A stretch of DNA of 64,000 nt from Thiodiazotropha sp050291245. GTDB lineage: Bacteria; Pseudomonadota; Gammaproteobacteria; Chromatiales; Chromatiaceae. The stretch lies in NCBI GenBank assembly GCA_050291245.1, contig JBNKJP010000064.1, positions 62,001-126,000 of the forward strand, in the 5' to 3' direction. Shown piece by piece: positions 17,578-26,164 of this stretch; position 1 is the first letter of the stretch; every line of letters begins with the position of its first letter. The translations under genes and the position numbers were made by a program. The notes under the pieces were generated by a model that was not told where the DNA came from, did no database searches, and saw only the letters and a list, made by a program, of their open reading frames with translations.

Positions 17578-18090
17578 ATGGGCAAGATACATATCGTCAA
17601 GGCTGATATCACAAAACTTAAAGTGGATGCCATAGTCAATGCGGCCAACAGTTCGCTGTTGGGTGGTGGCGGCGTGGACGGGGCGATCCATCGTGCCGCC
17701 GGTCCCGAACTGCTTGCGGTGTGCCGTACCCTGGGGGGGTGTCCGGTAGGGCAGGCGAAGATCACCCCGGGCTTTCAGTTGCCTGCCTCCTGGGTGATCC
17801 ATACCGTGGGGCCGATATGGCAGGAGGGTATCCGTGGAGAGGCCGGTCTGTTGCGATCCTGCTATGAGAGCAGCCTGTCTCTGGCCTGGGAGCATGGGGC
17901 GAAAAGCATCGCCTTTCCGGCCATCAGTACCGGGGTTTACGGATACCCGAAACAGCCCGCGGCCGAACTGGCCCTGTCGGTCATGCAGCAATGGACAGAA
18001 CGCTTCGAACGGATCATCGCCTGCTGCTTCAGTGAGGCCGACCTGGAACGCTACCAGTCTCTCTGTAACAACTGCGAGATTGGGCTTTAG
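17578..18090 (+). CDS. Macro-domain ADP-ribose hydrolase (YmdB-like)
   Basis: The 170-residue protein is a single macro domain. It starts IHIVKADITKLKVDAIVNAANSSLLGGGGVDGAIH, which holds the Asn and Asp that deacetylate O-acetyl-ADP-ribose in the YmdB/MacroD class, and has the phosphate loop FPAISTGVYGYPKQPAAELA. Substrates could be O-acetyl-ADP-ribose or mono-ADP-ribosylated proteins. It stands alone, converging with fetB with a 15-base gap. Confidence 0.9.
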   Translation: MGKIHIVKADITKLKVDAIVNAANSSLLGGGGVDGAIHRAAGPELLAVCRTLGGCPVGQAKITPGFQLPASWVIHTVGPIWQEGIRGEAGLLRSCYESSLSLAWEHGAKSIAFPAISTGVYGYPKQPAAELALSVMQQWTERFERIIACCFSEADLERYQSLCNNCEIGL

Positions 18091-18105
18091 ATTTCGCAAG
18101 GCGAC

Positions 18106-18906
18106 TCAATCGGGGGATTTCAGCCGCTCCAGGCGCAGTCGCTCACGCTCGTCGAACAGCCGGCGAGAGCCGATCCACACCGCCGCGGTGGCCCCGAAAC
18201 CGGTCCCGGCGGCGATCAGCAGCATGATCAGGATCTGGTATTTGCTCGCCTCCAGGGGTGGGGTGCCCCCAAGGATCTGGCCGGTCATCATACCCGGTAG
18301 ACTGACCACCCCCGCCGCTGCCATGGCGTTGATGATCGGGATCAAGCCGCTGCGCAGGGCGTTGCGGCGGATCTCGCGGATCGACTCGTCCCAGGTATGG
18401 CCCAGAATCAGTCGGGCCTCGATGCTCCGGCGCTGCTGCCAGGCGTTCTGGGTGAGGTTGTCCAGGGCGATCGCGATCCCGGACATGGTGTTGCCGAGCA
18501 GCATGCCGAGCAGCGGAATGAGGTATTGCACGGAGTACCAGGGTTGTGCCCGGATGATCACCGTCAGGGCGAGCAGGGTCACGCTGAACGATGAGATGAA
18601 CATCGACAGGGTGCCGACCCCATAGCCCCAAATACCCAGGAATCGCCGATGTTGCCGCGCCATGACCTCGTAGCCCGCCACCAGCAGCATGAACATCGCC
18701 AGGGTCGCGATGAGCAGCGGGTGGGACTGAACGAACAGGAACTTCAGCACCATGCCCAGCAGGGTAAGCTGGACAATTGTGCGCAACACGGCGATGAGCA
18801 GGCGCTTCTCGATGCCGAGGCTCAAGCGCAACGAGAGCAGCGCCAGCAACACCACCAGGCCCGCGGCCATTCCGAGATCCAGAGGTGTGAGCAGGATCAG
18901 GTTCAT
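18106..18906 (-). CDS. fetB: Iron-export ABC transporter permease FetB
   Basis: The 266-residue membrane protein belongs to the YbbM/FetB family, about seven membrane helices, with the conserved central block ARLILGHTWDESIREIRRNAL and PIINAMAAAGVVSLPGMMTGQILGG. In E. coli FetAB exports iron and raises resistance to peroxide stress. The start overlaps the fetA stop by four bases, so the two are coupled. Confidence 0.88.
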   Translation of the reverse strand: MNLILLTPLDLGMAAGLVVLLALLSLRLSLGIEKRLLIAVLRTIVQLTLLGMVLKFLFVQSHPLLIATLAMFMLLVAGYEVMARQHRRFLGIWGYGVGTLSMFISSFSVTLLALTVIIRAQPWYSVQYLIPLLGMLLGNTMSGIAIALDNLTQNAWQQRRSIEARLILGHTWDESIREIRRNALRSGLIPIINAMAAAGVVSLPGMMTGQILGGTPPLEASKYQILIMLLIAAGTGFGATAAVWIGSRRLFDERERLRLERLKSPD

Positions 18907-19499
18907 GATTCCGGTCTCAACTCGCCGGAGACGATTCGCCAGGCCTGCTCGGCGATGCGCCGCCGTTGTTCCGGGTCATGGCTGACCCAGAGCACGGCGG
19001 CGCGGTGGGTTTTTCGCCAGCTTTCGATCACTGTTTCCACCCGTTCGATGTTGTGTTTGTCCAGGTTGGCGGTGGGTTCGTCCAGCAGCAGTACCTCCGG
19101 GTGCTGGACGAGCAGGCGGATCAGTGACAGGCGCTGGCGCTCGCCGCTGGAGAGGTGGCTGATCTCCCAGTCAAGGCACTCCAGCGGTAGATCGAGCTGG
19201 CTGAACAGGGTTTCATCCGGCTGTTTGAAGTGGTCTCCAACCCGTTCACTCCACCAACCGCTTTCGGCGGGCAGCAGACCGACCTTACGGCGCCATTCCG
19301 GACCGCTGAAGTGGTGTCTCTCCCGAGCGTCGAGCCGGACCTCGCCCTCGGCCGGATCCAGGTCTGCCAGGGCCCTGAGCAGGCGGGATTTTCCGCTCCC
19401 CGAAGGACCGCTGATCGCCAGGCACTCACCCTCGGCCAGGTGCAGGTCGATGGGCTTCAGCAGGGGGGATTGAAATTGTCTCAGGGTAAGGCTGCCCAT
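18903..19499 (-). CDS. fetA: Iron-export ABC transporter ATPase FetA
   Basis: This 198-residue ATPase has Walker A GPSGSGKSRLL, the signature LSSGERQRLSL, Walker B VLLLDEPTA and the switch His in VSHDPEQR. It pairs with fetB, whose start overlaps its stop. It follows trmB by 11 bases and may share its transcript. Confidence 0.88.
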   Translation of the reverse strand: MGSLTLRQFQSPLLKPIDLHLAEGECLAISGPSGSGKSRLLRALADLDPAEGEVRLDARERHHFSGPEWRRKVGLLPAESGWWSERVGDHFKQPDETLFSQLDLPLECLDWEISHLSSGERQRLSLIRLLVQHPEVLLLDEPTANLDKHNIERVETVIESWRKTHRAAVLWVSHDPEQRRRIAEQAWRIVSGELRPES

Positions 19500-19510
19500 G
19501 CCCCGGGTAC

Positions 19511-20206
19511 TCAGGTCTTACGTTCGAACAGCAGATCCCAGACACCGTGTCCGAGTCTCGAACCCCGCTGTTCGAATTTTGTCAGGGGCCTGGAAGCCGG
19601 GCGTTGAGAGAACTGGCCGGGACCGGCCAGATTTTCAAAGCCGGGATGGGCTGAGAGTATCGCCATCATCTGGCGCGCGTAGTCCTCCCAATCGGTCGCC
19701 ATGTGCAATACTCCGCCGGGGATCAATACCCGTTGAACAAGATCGGCGAACTCGGTTTGCACGATACGCCGTTTGTGATGCTTACGCTTGTGCCAGGGGT
19801 CGGGAAAATAGAGCAACACGCGTGACAGACTGGATGCCGGCAGGTGGTGACGCAGCAGTTCCATGGCGTCGGTCCGCAGGATGCGCACATTGCTGCTTTC
19901 CTGCTCCGCCAGTTTGATCATCAGATGGCCGACCCCGGGACTGTGCACCTCGACGCCGATGAAGTTGTGATCAGGCTGTGCAAGGGCCATCTGGCTGAGT
20001 GCCTCGCCGTTGCCGAATCCGATCTCCAGGGTGACTGGTTGGTGTTGACCAAAGAGGGTCGGCGGATCGAGTACACCTGAGCCCGGTTCCACGCCATACC
20101 GGGCCCATAGGGTCTCAAAGGCGCGTTGCTGGGCCTCCGTCATACGACCCTGGCGCAGCACATAGCTGCGGATGGGGCGGTGTGGCGAAAGGGGCGTGTC
20201 TGTCAT
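19511..20206 (-). CDS. trmB: tRNA (guanine-N7)-methyltransferase
   Basis: TrmB makes m7G46 in the variable loop of tRNAs. The 231-residue protein has the SAM motif VTLEIGFGNGEALSQMA, the family signature NFIGVEVHSPGVGHL, and the catalytic PDPWHKRKHHKRR followed by HMATDWEDYA. Length and motifs are complete. It lies upstream of fetAB and downstream of the M50 protease gene on the same strand. Confidence 0.95.
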   Translation of the reverse strand: MTDTPLSPHRPIRSYVLRQGRMTEAQQRAFETLWARYGVEPGSGVLDPPTLFGQHQPVTLEIGFGNGEALSQMALAQPDHNFIGVEVHSPGVGHLMIKLAEQESSNVRILRTDAMELLRHHLPASSLSRVLLYFPDPWHKRKHHKRRIVQTEFADLVQRVLIPGGVLHMATDWEDYARQMMAILSAHPGFENLAGPGQFSQRPASRPLTKFEQRGSRLGHGVWDLLFERKT

Positions 20207-20263
20207 GGTCGTCGTTTGTCGTGTGTATGGGATTCTGCCTGCCGGGGATACAGGTACGGACTG

Positions 20264-22516
20264 TCAGGGCGCCGCCACTTTGAGGTGGGAGAGCTGAACC
20301 GTCAGATAGGATCTCAGATTCGCGTAGCGGCTGCCACCAAGTCCGTTGGCGCTTCGGTAGATTTGAATCACTTGAGCCGGCACCCCGTCTGTACCCTGAT
20401 CGAGGAGCAGATACTCCATATCAGTCTGTTTTCCGATGAGTAGCATTTTTCCGAGTTGTGCAAAATCAAAACTCATCTCTTGGTAGTTTCCGTTGATGGG
20501 TTCGAGACTGACATGGGCGACCGCGGAATCCGCCTCAGTCATGCTGCCTTTGATTCGGTTCAACTCCTCGTTGAATCTTGAGATCCGTTCGATCGGCAGA
20601 AGCATATAGTGATTGGCCGTGGGGTCCTGCCAAAACGTATTCAAGCCATTGCTTGTTTTCATCAGTTGACGGTAGTCGCTTTCGAAGCGGGTTTGCAGGC
20701 GTTGTTCCGCCGCGAGTAGGTCAGCTTCGCTGGCCGGTGCCAGGAGGAGCCGGTGGGGTGGCATTTGCTGGTCCGGTCGGTTCAAGGAGGAGAATGCCGT
20801 CCCGAGTTCGGCCACCAGTTCCGGTGTGGTCCGCGAGTGGGCATCCTCATAGGCGGTCTGCTGAATTTCATCCAGATCTTGGAACAGTATCTGAGTATAG
20901 GATCGTAGCTCGGATGAGCTGCTGTAAGCCACCACCGGAGGAACCAGAAAGAGTGCCAGATAGCTGCCGAGCAGTAATCCGATGATCGCGGGTCCGGGGC
21001 GTTCCAGTTTAAGCGTACCTACGATTTCCGCGATTTCCGTCGCCTTCTTTTCCAGGGGGCGATAGGATCTGTCGGTTTGATCCATGACCTGAATCACCGA
21101 AGCCACCAGGGGTTCGTCTCGCGTCGTATTGCTTCCTTGAGTCAGGCTGTCAAGGTTTTGGTAGATTCGGCCTTTTCTCATCAGCGTAAGACTGCTGAAC
21201 AGGGGCAGCAACGCAAGACTGGCGAGGAACAAGGAATCGCTCATCCAACCCAGCAAGAGAAGTCCGGCAACACCCAGCCACTCCAGGGCGATCATTAAAC
21301 CAAAGCGTTGGTGGGGGATCAGGGTTTTGAGAAGCTGTCCCCCGTCCAGGGGCATGAAAGGCAGCAGATTGAGGTAGTTGACCGCAAGCAGAAATATACC
21401 CAGGAAGGGCAGAATCTCGCCCTGCATGCCGTTGAATGCGAGCAGGGCGGTACCCAGGACGATGCCCGGAAGCGGCCCCATGAGGCTCACAATGGCCCGG
21501 TGAGAAGCTTTATAGGTGGTTTCTTGCCCAAGGGTGACGCCGCCGACCAGGGGCAGCATCAGGATCTGCAGGTTGCGGTAGCCGAGTAGGCGCATGGCCA
21601 GCCAATGGCCGAATTCGTGAAACAGGATGACGCTAAGCAACAGCGGGGCTGTCTGCCAGTCCCAGAAGAGACCGCCAAACAGCATAAAGGCGGCCGATGA
21701 GAGCAGGAAAATTCCCATCTGGGTGGTGAGGGGCGGTGGTAGCGAATTGGCCAACTGCCAGTTATGAAACAGATAGGCGGCGCGGTCGACAGGGAGGGGT
21801 GAAGATTCACGGGGAGGGTTCTGCTCCCGTCCCGTGAAGAAACGCGCTATGAATCGTATCGCGACCCTCAGGGTGGGGGTTGCGCTCCCGTCTGCCTGCC
21901 GCCTGATATGATGATTGCGCGAATACCAGCGGATCATCTTCTTTTCATAGTAGTTCGCCAGTTTGAAGGTCCAGCGCTTCTCGCCATGTTCCTGAGCGTT
22001 GTCTTGCCACTCTATTGCAAGTCTTTGCATCTCCTGACAATGGGCCTGGAACTGCCCGGATACGGAATCGATCCGGGTGTTGAGCATCACAACCCGGTTT
22101 TTCGGGGGGCGGGGAAACAGTTCGAGCATCCGATTGGCGGTAGCCAGAATTCTCTTTTTCTGACTGATTGAAATAAACACGATCTGGCAATGATCGGTTG
22201 AAAAAACACTATGTGGAGGGTGAACCCGGGCGATAACGGACTTTTGTGGATGGTGATACAAGCGGACCAAAGGCGCATTCATACCGGGTAGGCGCGGCCG
22301 GGTTTCCACGCTCGCCCAATAGCCGGCTGAAAAACCGAGATTCGTCAAAGCCCGATCGGCCTGAGCAAACAATTCCTCGACCACATCGGGCGGTTGTGCG
22401 AGCGTAACGGGTTTGTATTGCAGCGATTCGGGGATTCGGAGCGCCAGAATCATGCGCAGAAACTGGGCAAGAACCAGCAGTACAACGGTTGAGATTATCA
22501 GCAGCAGGTCGATCAT
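20264..22516 (-). CDS. Large M50-family membrane protease with C-terminal SMI1/KNR4-like domain
   Basis: The 750-residue protein has an N-terminal membrane helix (1-20), a soluble region (about 40-240), a multi-pass M50 core (about 265-450) and a long C-terminal soluble part. Zinc motifs are FHEFGHWLA (His299) and LLPFMPLDGGQLL (near 388), so it should cut substrates within the membrane, like site-2 proteases, but it lacks the PDZ domain of RseP. From about residue 590 the pattern APASEADLLAAEQRLQTRF, QLMKTSNGLN, and later LLLDQGTDG resembles the SMI1/KNR4 (SUKH) fold. A further helix near 510-530 links the two parts. The SUKH call is by pattern only. It may be cotranscribed with trmB, 57 bases downstream. 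Confidence 0.75.
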   Translation of the reverse strand: MIDLLLIISTVVLLVLAQFLRMILALRIPESLQYKPVTLAQPPDVVEELFAQADRALTNLGFSAGYWASVETRPRLPGMNAPLVRLYHHPQKSVIARVHPPHSVFSTDHCQIVFISISQKKRILATANRMLELFPRPPKNRVVMLNTRIDSVSGQFQAHCQEMQRLAIEWQDNAQEHGEKRWTFKLANYYEKKMIRWYSRNHHIRRQADGSATPTLRVAIRFIARFFTGREQNPPRESSPLPVDRAAYLFHNWQLANSLPPPLTTQMGIFLLSSAAFMLFGGLFWDWQTAPLLLSVILFHEFGHWLAMRLLGYRNLQILMLPLVGGVTLGQETTYKASHRAIVSLMGPLPGIVLGTALLAFNGMQGEILPFLGIFLLAVNYLNLLPFMPLDGGQLLKTLIPHQRFGLMIALEWLGVAGLLLLGWMSDSLFLASLALLPLFSSLTLMRKGRIYQNLDSLTQGSNTTRDEPLVASVIQVMDQTDRSYRPLEKKATEIAEIVGTLKLERPGPAIIGLLLGSYLALFLVPPVVAYSSSSELRSYTQILFQDLDEIQQTAYEDAHSRTTPELVAELGTAFSSLNRPDQQMPPHRLLLAPASEADLLAAEQRLQTRFESDYRQLMKTSNGLNTFWQDPTANHYMLLPIERISRFNEELNRIKGSMTEADSAVAHVSLEPINGNYQEMSFDFAQLGKMLLIGKQTDMEYLLLDQGTDGVPAQVIQIYRSANGLGGSRYANLRSYLTVQLSHLKVAAP

Positions 22517-22687
22517 CCTGGGGTCTCTTGACTACAACACTATCCGTTGCCTTTCGGAATTCGCCGCCGGGTCCTTGTGCTGGCTGACGAAACTGACCGG
22601 TTTTCTCCGTGAGAAATTGTGTGCTGTGTGGCTGTCTCGGGCCACGGGTCTTCCTTCGGCTATCGGCAAGCACTCAAGAGGCTTGAA

Positions 22688-23482
22688 CTAGAAGAAAAAC
22701 CCTTCCATCGGAGATGAGGCCGAGGCGAACCGCTTAGCCGGCATACGGCCTGCCAGGTAGGCCTCTCGACCGGCCTGGATTGCCTTTTTCATCGCCGAGG
22801 CCATCAGCACCGGATCTTGGGCGGCGGCGATGGCGGTGTTCATCAGCACCCCGTCGCAACCCAGTTCCATGGCTACAGCGGCGTCCGAGGCGGTGCCCAC
22901 GCCGGCATCCACCAGCACCGGTACCCGGGCGTTTTCGACGATGGTCCGGATGTTGAGGCGGTTGCGGATGCCCAGGCCCGAACCGATGGGGGCGGCGAGG
23001 GGCATGACCGCGACACAGCCCATCTCTTCGAGCCGCTTGGCGACGATCGGATCGTCGTTGGTATAGACCATCACATCGAAACCGTCCTTGATCAGCACTT
23101 CGGCGGCTTCCAGGGTCTGGATCACATCCGGAAACAGGGTCTTCTCGTCACCCAGTACCTCCAGCTTGACCAGGTTGTGGCCGTCCAGCAGTTCCCGGGC
23201 CAGGCGGCAGGTACGGATCGCCGTCTGGGCGTCGTAGCAGCCGGCGGTGTTCGGCAGGTAGGTATACTCACTGGGTGGCAGCACCTCGAGGATGTTCGGC
23301 TCATCCTGGTTCTGTCCCATATTGGTGCGGCGCACCGCGATGGTGACGATCTCGGCGCCACTGGCCAGGATGGCCTCGCGGGTCTGCTCCATGTCCCGGT
23401 ATTTTCCGGTTCCGACCAGGAGCCGGGAGGTGAATTCGCGTCCCGCGACGCTGAAACGGTCTGACTGCTTTTCGTTTGACAT
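22688..23482 (-). CDS. thiG: Thiazole synthase ThiG
   Basis: ThiG condenses deoxyxylulose phosphate, the ThiS thiocarboxylate sulfur and dehydroglycine into the thiazole of thiamine. The 264-residue TIM barrel shows SRLLVGTGKYRD at the N-terminus, the RTNMGQNQ segment, and the phosphate-binding C-terminal blocks VLVDAGVGTASDAAVAMELG and GVLMNTAIAAAQDP. It follows thiS by 60 bases in the same direction. Confidence 0.95.
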   Translation of the reverse strand: MSNEKQSDRFSVAGREFTSRLLVGTGKYRDMEQTREAILASGAEIVTIAVRRTNMGQNQDEPNILEVLPPSEYTYLPNTAGCYDAQTAIRTCRLARELLDGHNLVKLEVLGDEKTLFPDVIQTLEAAEVLIKDGFDVMVYTNDDPIVAKRLEEMGCVAVMPLAAPIGSGLGIRNRLNIRTIVENARVPVLVDAGVGTASDAAVAMELGCDGVLMNTAIAAAQDPVLMASAMKKAIQAGREAYLAGRMPAKRFASASSPMEGFFF

Positions 23483-23542
23483 CGGATACTATCTTTGGCG
23501 TTTGGTCTGATCAGTGATGCAGGATGGGGTTAAGCGGGGTCT

Positions 23543-23743
23543 TCAACCGCCGCCGACGGCGTGAATGATCTCAACCCGATCCCGCTCTTGCAACCGGTGA
23601 CCCGGAAATGTGCTGCGGGGCACCAGTTCCTCGTTGACTTCTACGGCAATGCGCCGGTCCTGCAGTGCGAGGAGCGCGATCAGTCCTGCCATGTCAAGGT
23701 TTTCAGGAATTTGCTTTTCCTCACCGTTTAAGTAAATCTGCAT
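23543..23743 (-). CDS. thiS: Sulfur-carrier protein ThiS
   Basis: This 66-residue ubiquitin-like carrier starts MQIYLNGEEKQIPENL and ends in the essential diglycine (AVGGG), which is adenylated by ThiF and converted to a thiocarboxylate for ThiG. The start at 23743 was preferred over 23776 because it gives the exact family N-terminus. No thiF or thiO is adjacent. It is divergent from the acyl-CoA ligase gene. Confidence 0.93.
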   Translation of the reverse strand: MQIYLNGEEKQIPENLDMAGLIALLALQDRRIAVEVNEELVPRSTFPGHRLQERDRVEIIHAVGGG

Positions 23744-23852
23744 CACTGAATTGATCTCTGTTAGGACAGGGTACACTAGAGGATACTTACGAGTCAGAAG
23801 GGATTCTACCTCAACTCATACAAACAAAAACCATGGGGCAGTGGAGAAACGA

Positions 23853-25670
23853 GTGGATTGGAGTGAAGACCTCATATCGGTAGAACAGGCCGGGACTCTG
23901 GATGGGTTGTTTTATCTGAGGGCTCAACGTACCCCCGATACCCTGGCCTATCGCTACCACGACCGCAATAACAAACAGTGGTGTGAACTCACCTGGGCGG
24001 ACATGGCCCGTCAGGTGGCCTGCTGGCGCCATGCCCTTGCCGGTGAAGGCCTGGAGGCCGGAGACCGGGTGGCGGTATTGCTGCGCAACTGCCCCGAGTG
24101 GGTCATGTTCGATCAGGCGGCCCTGTCTCTGGGGTTGGTGGTGGTGCCCCTGTATACCGACGACCGGGCGGATGCCGCCGCCTACATCCTCAAGGACGCC
24201 GCGGTGAAGCTGTTGCTGATACAGGATGCGGGTCGCTGGAACCGGCTGGCGGATCTGGTCAAGGATCTCCCCCATCTGCAGCGTGTGGTGGTGCTGGAAG
24301 CCCAACGCCAGGCCCTGGCCGATCAGGACGATCTGACCCGTGTCGCCCATAGCTGGCTCCCTTCCCGGGGTGACCCCCTGAGCAAGCGCAGGGCCGACCC
24401 CAAGAGTCTGGCCTCCATCGTCTACACATCGGGTACCACCGGCCGGCCGAAAGGTGTGATGCTGTCCCACAACAATATCCTTTCCATCGCCCATGCCTCC
24501 CTCACCGTGGTGGACTGTTATCAGCAGGACAGTTTTCTCTCATTCCTGCCGCTTTCCCATACCCTGGAGCGAACCGCAGGCTACTATCTGCCGATGATGG
24601 CCGGATCCTCGGTGAGTTATGCCCGCTCGATCCCGCAGTTGGCAGAGGATCTGCAGACCATCCGGCCCACCGCGATCATTGCGGTGCCGCGTATCTTCGA
24701 GCGGGTCTACGCTCGGGTTCAGGATCAGTTGAAGAACAAGCCCCGTTTTGCCCGTCTGTTGTTTCAGCTGGCTCTGAAGGTCGGTTTCCGGGAGTTTGAG
24801 CACCGCATGGGGCGACGCGGCTGGTCCCCGGGGCTACTGTTGCATCCCCTACTGCGCAAACTGGTGTCGGGAAAGATCCTCGCCAAGCTGGGGGGGCGGC
24901 TGCGGGTCGCGGTGAGTGGCGGGGCGGCCATCTCCCCGGAGATTGCCCGGGTGTTCCTCGGCATGGGGCTGCCGATGCTGCAGGGTTACGGCCTGACCGA
25001 AACCAGTCCGGTGATCAGCGTCAATCCCATGCACAACATCAAGCCCGAGAGTGTCGGGGTACCCCTGCGCGGTATCTCCGTGAAGATTGGTGAGGACGAC
25101 GAACTACTGGTCCAGACCCCTGGGATGATGCTCGGGTACTGGAACAATCACGCCGCCACCGCGGAGATGATCGATCCCCAAGGTTGGCTGCATACCGGGG
25201 ATCAGGCGCGTATCGACGAGGATGGGCATATTCATATCACGGGTCGGATCAAAGATATCCTGGTGCTCTCCAACGGTGAGAAGATCCCTCCGTCGGATAT
25301 GGAGATGGCCATCGCCCTGGATCCCCTAGTGGAGCAAGTGATGGTGGTGGGTGAGGGCAAACCTTACCTGGGGGCGCTGGTGGTACTCAACCCGGATCTG
25401 TGGAGCGGCGTGGCCGAGGAGTACGATCTCGATCCCTCGGTCGCGGCCAGTCTGCGCGATGAGAAGGTTGTCAACATGGTGCTCAAGCGCATCCGGGTCG
25501 TGCTGCGGGACTTTCCCGGCTACGCCAAGATCCGCCGGGTAGCACTGCTGCTGGAACCCTGGAGTATCGATAACGGTCTGTTGACTCCGACCCTGAAGGT
25601 AAAGCGGCAGAAGGTCATCGAGCATTACCAGGGGACGATCGATGCCCTCTATGACGATGGATTGGTGTAA
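23853..25670 (+). CDS. Long-chain acyl-CoA synthetase (AMP-forming)
   Basis: This adenylate-forming enzyme has the P-loop-like SIVYTSGTTGRPKGVMLSHNN, the A5 motif QGYGLTETSPVIS, the Asp of LHTGDQARIDEDGHIHITGR and the A8 hinge GRIKDILVLSNGEKI. It is of the long bacterial FadD15 type, about 605 residues, and activates fatty acids for beta-oxidation or phospholipid use. The open frame reaches back to 23751, but that start would sit only eight bases from the thiS start. I prefer the GTG at 23853, which has GGAG six bases upstream; GTG at 23841 is an alternative. Confidence 0.88.
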   Translation: MDWSEDLISVEQAGTLDGLFYLRAQRTPDTLAYRYHDRNNKQWCELTWADMARQVACWRHALAGEGLEAGDRVAVLLRNCPEWVMFDQAALSLGLVVVPLYTDDRADAAAYILKDAAVKLLLIQDAGRWNRLADLVKDLPHLQRVVVLEAQRQALADQDDLTRVAHSWLPSRGDPLSKRRADPKSLASIVYTSGTTGRPKGVMLSHNNILSIAHASLTVVDCYQQDSFLSFLPLSHTLERTAGYYLPMMAGSSVSYARSIPQLAEDLQTIRPTAIIAVPRIFERVYARVQDQLKNKPRFARLLFQLALKVGFREFEHRMGRRGWSPGLLLHPLLRKLVSGKILAKLGGRLRVAVSGGAAISPEIARVFLGMGLPMLQGYGLTETSPVISVNPMHNIKPESVGVPLRGISVKIGEDDELLVQTPGMMLGYWNNHAATAEMIDPQGWLHTGDQARIDEDGHIHITGRIKDILVLSNGEKIPPSDMEMAIALDPLVEQVMVVGEGKPYLGALVVLNPDLWSGVAEEYDLDPSVAASLRDEKVVNMVLKRIRVVLRDFPGYAKIRRVALLLEPWSIDNGLLTPTLKVKRQKVIEHYQGTIDALYDDGLV

Positions 25671-25746
25671 CGGTCCTGGAAAAACAAATAACGGGATCGT
25701 GAGGGGCTTGCGCCCCGACGGGGGGCTGGTGTACTGTTGCGCGCAC

Positions 25747-25820
25747 GCGGGTGTAGTTCAATGGTAGAACTGTAGCTTCCCAAGCTACTAACGTGGGTTC
25801 GATTCCCATCACCCGCTCCA
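25747..25820 (+). tRNA. tRNA-Gly (anticodon CCC)
   Basis: The 74-nt cloverleaf is complete: acceptor GCGGGTG pairs with CACCCGC, the anticodon stem GTAGC/GCTAC encloses TTCCCAA, so positions 34-36 are CCC, and the T-arm has GTGGG-TTCGATT-CCCAC (read within 25793-25809). The 3-prime CCA is encoded. It decodes GGG glycine codons. Confidence 0.95.
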
Positions 25821-26164
25821 CTCCTCAGTGATCGAGTTAATCCCCGCAACGACTGACAAACGTTGTTCTTTGGGCGATAACCTGTCTTGCCAATCCCATC
25901 CTGGAGTGCCTAAATTAGGTGCAGACAGTCTGTTTTGACCAGGTTCAGTGGCCCCTCATCTTGTCGTTAACTGGGATTAGCGCCGGAGTTGCGTTACCAG
26001 TACTCCGGGCAGGGGGTTTCCGGAAAGGTTTTGAGGTATCCTGAGCGGGCAGGAGCGAATCCTGGTCGTCCGTAATCGGAAGCAGTCTGAAGGGGATGGA
26101 CCGGGTCGGTGGGCAGACAGGAGAATAAAGCACGGTCCTGATCGTGGAGAATAAGGAGTAGAGG
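25821..26164. other. Gap between tRNA-Gly and asmA
   Basis: I see no gene or convincing repeat here. The AAGGAG just before 26165 is the asmA ribosome site. Confidence 0.4.

Noticed and set aside
23751..23852. Longer N-terminus for the acyl-CoA synthetase
   Set aside because: The upstream residues match nothing, and the start would be eight bases from the divergent thiS start, leaving no promoter.
25699..25713. Terminator after the acyl-CoA synthetase gene
   Set aside because: GGGGC-TTGC-GCCCC can form a hairpin, but no T-run follows.
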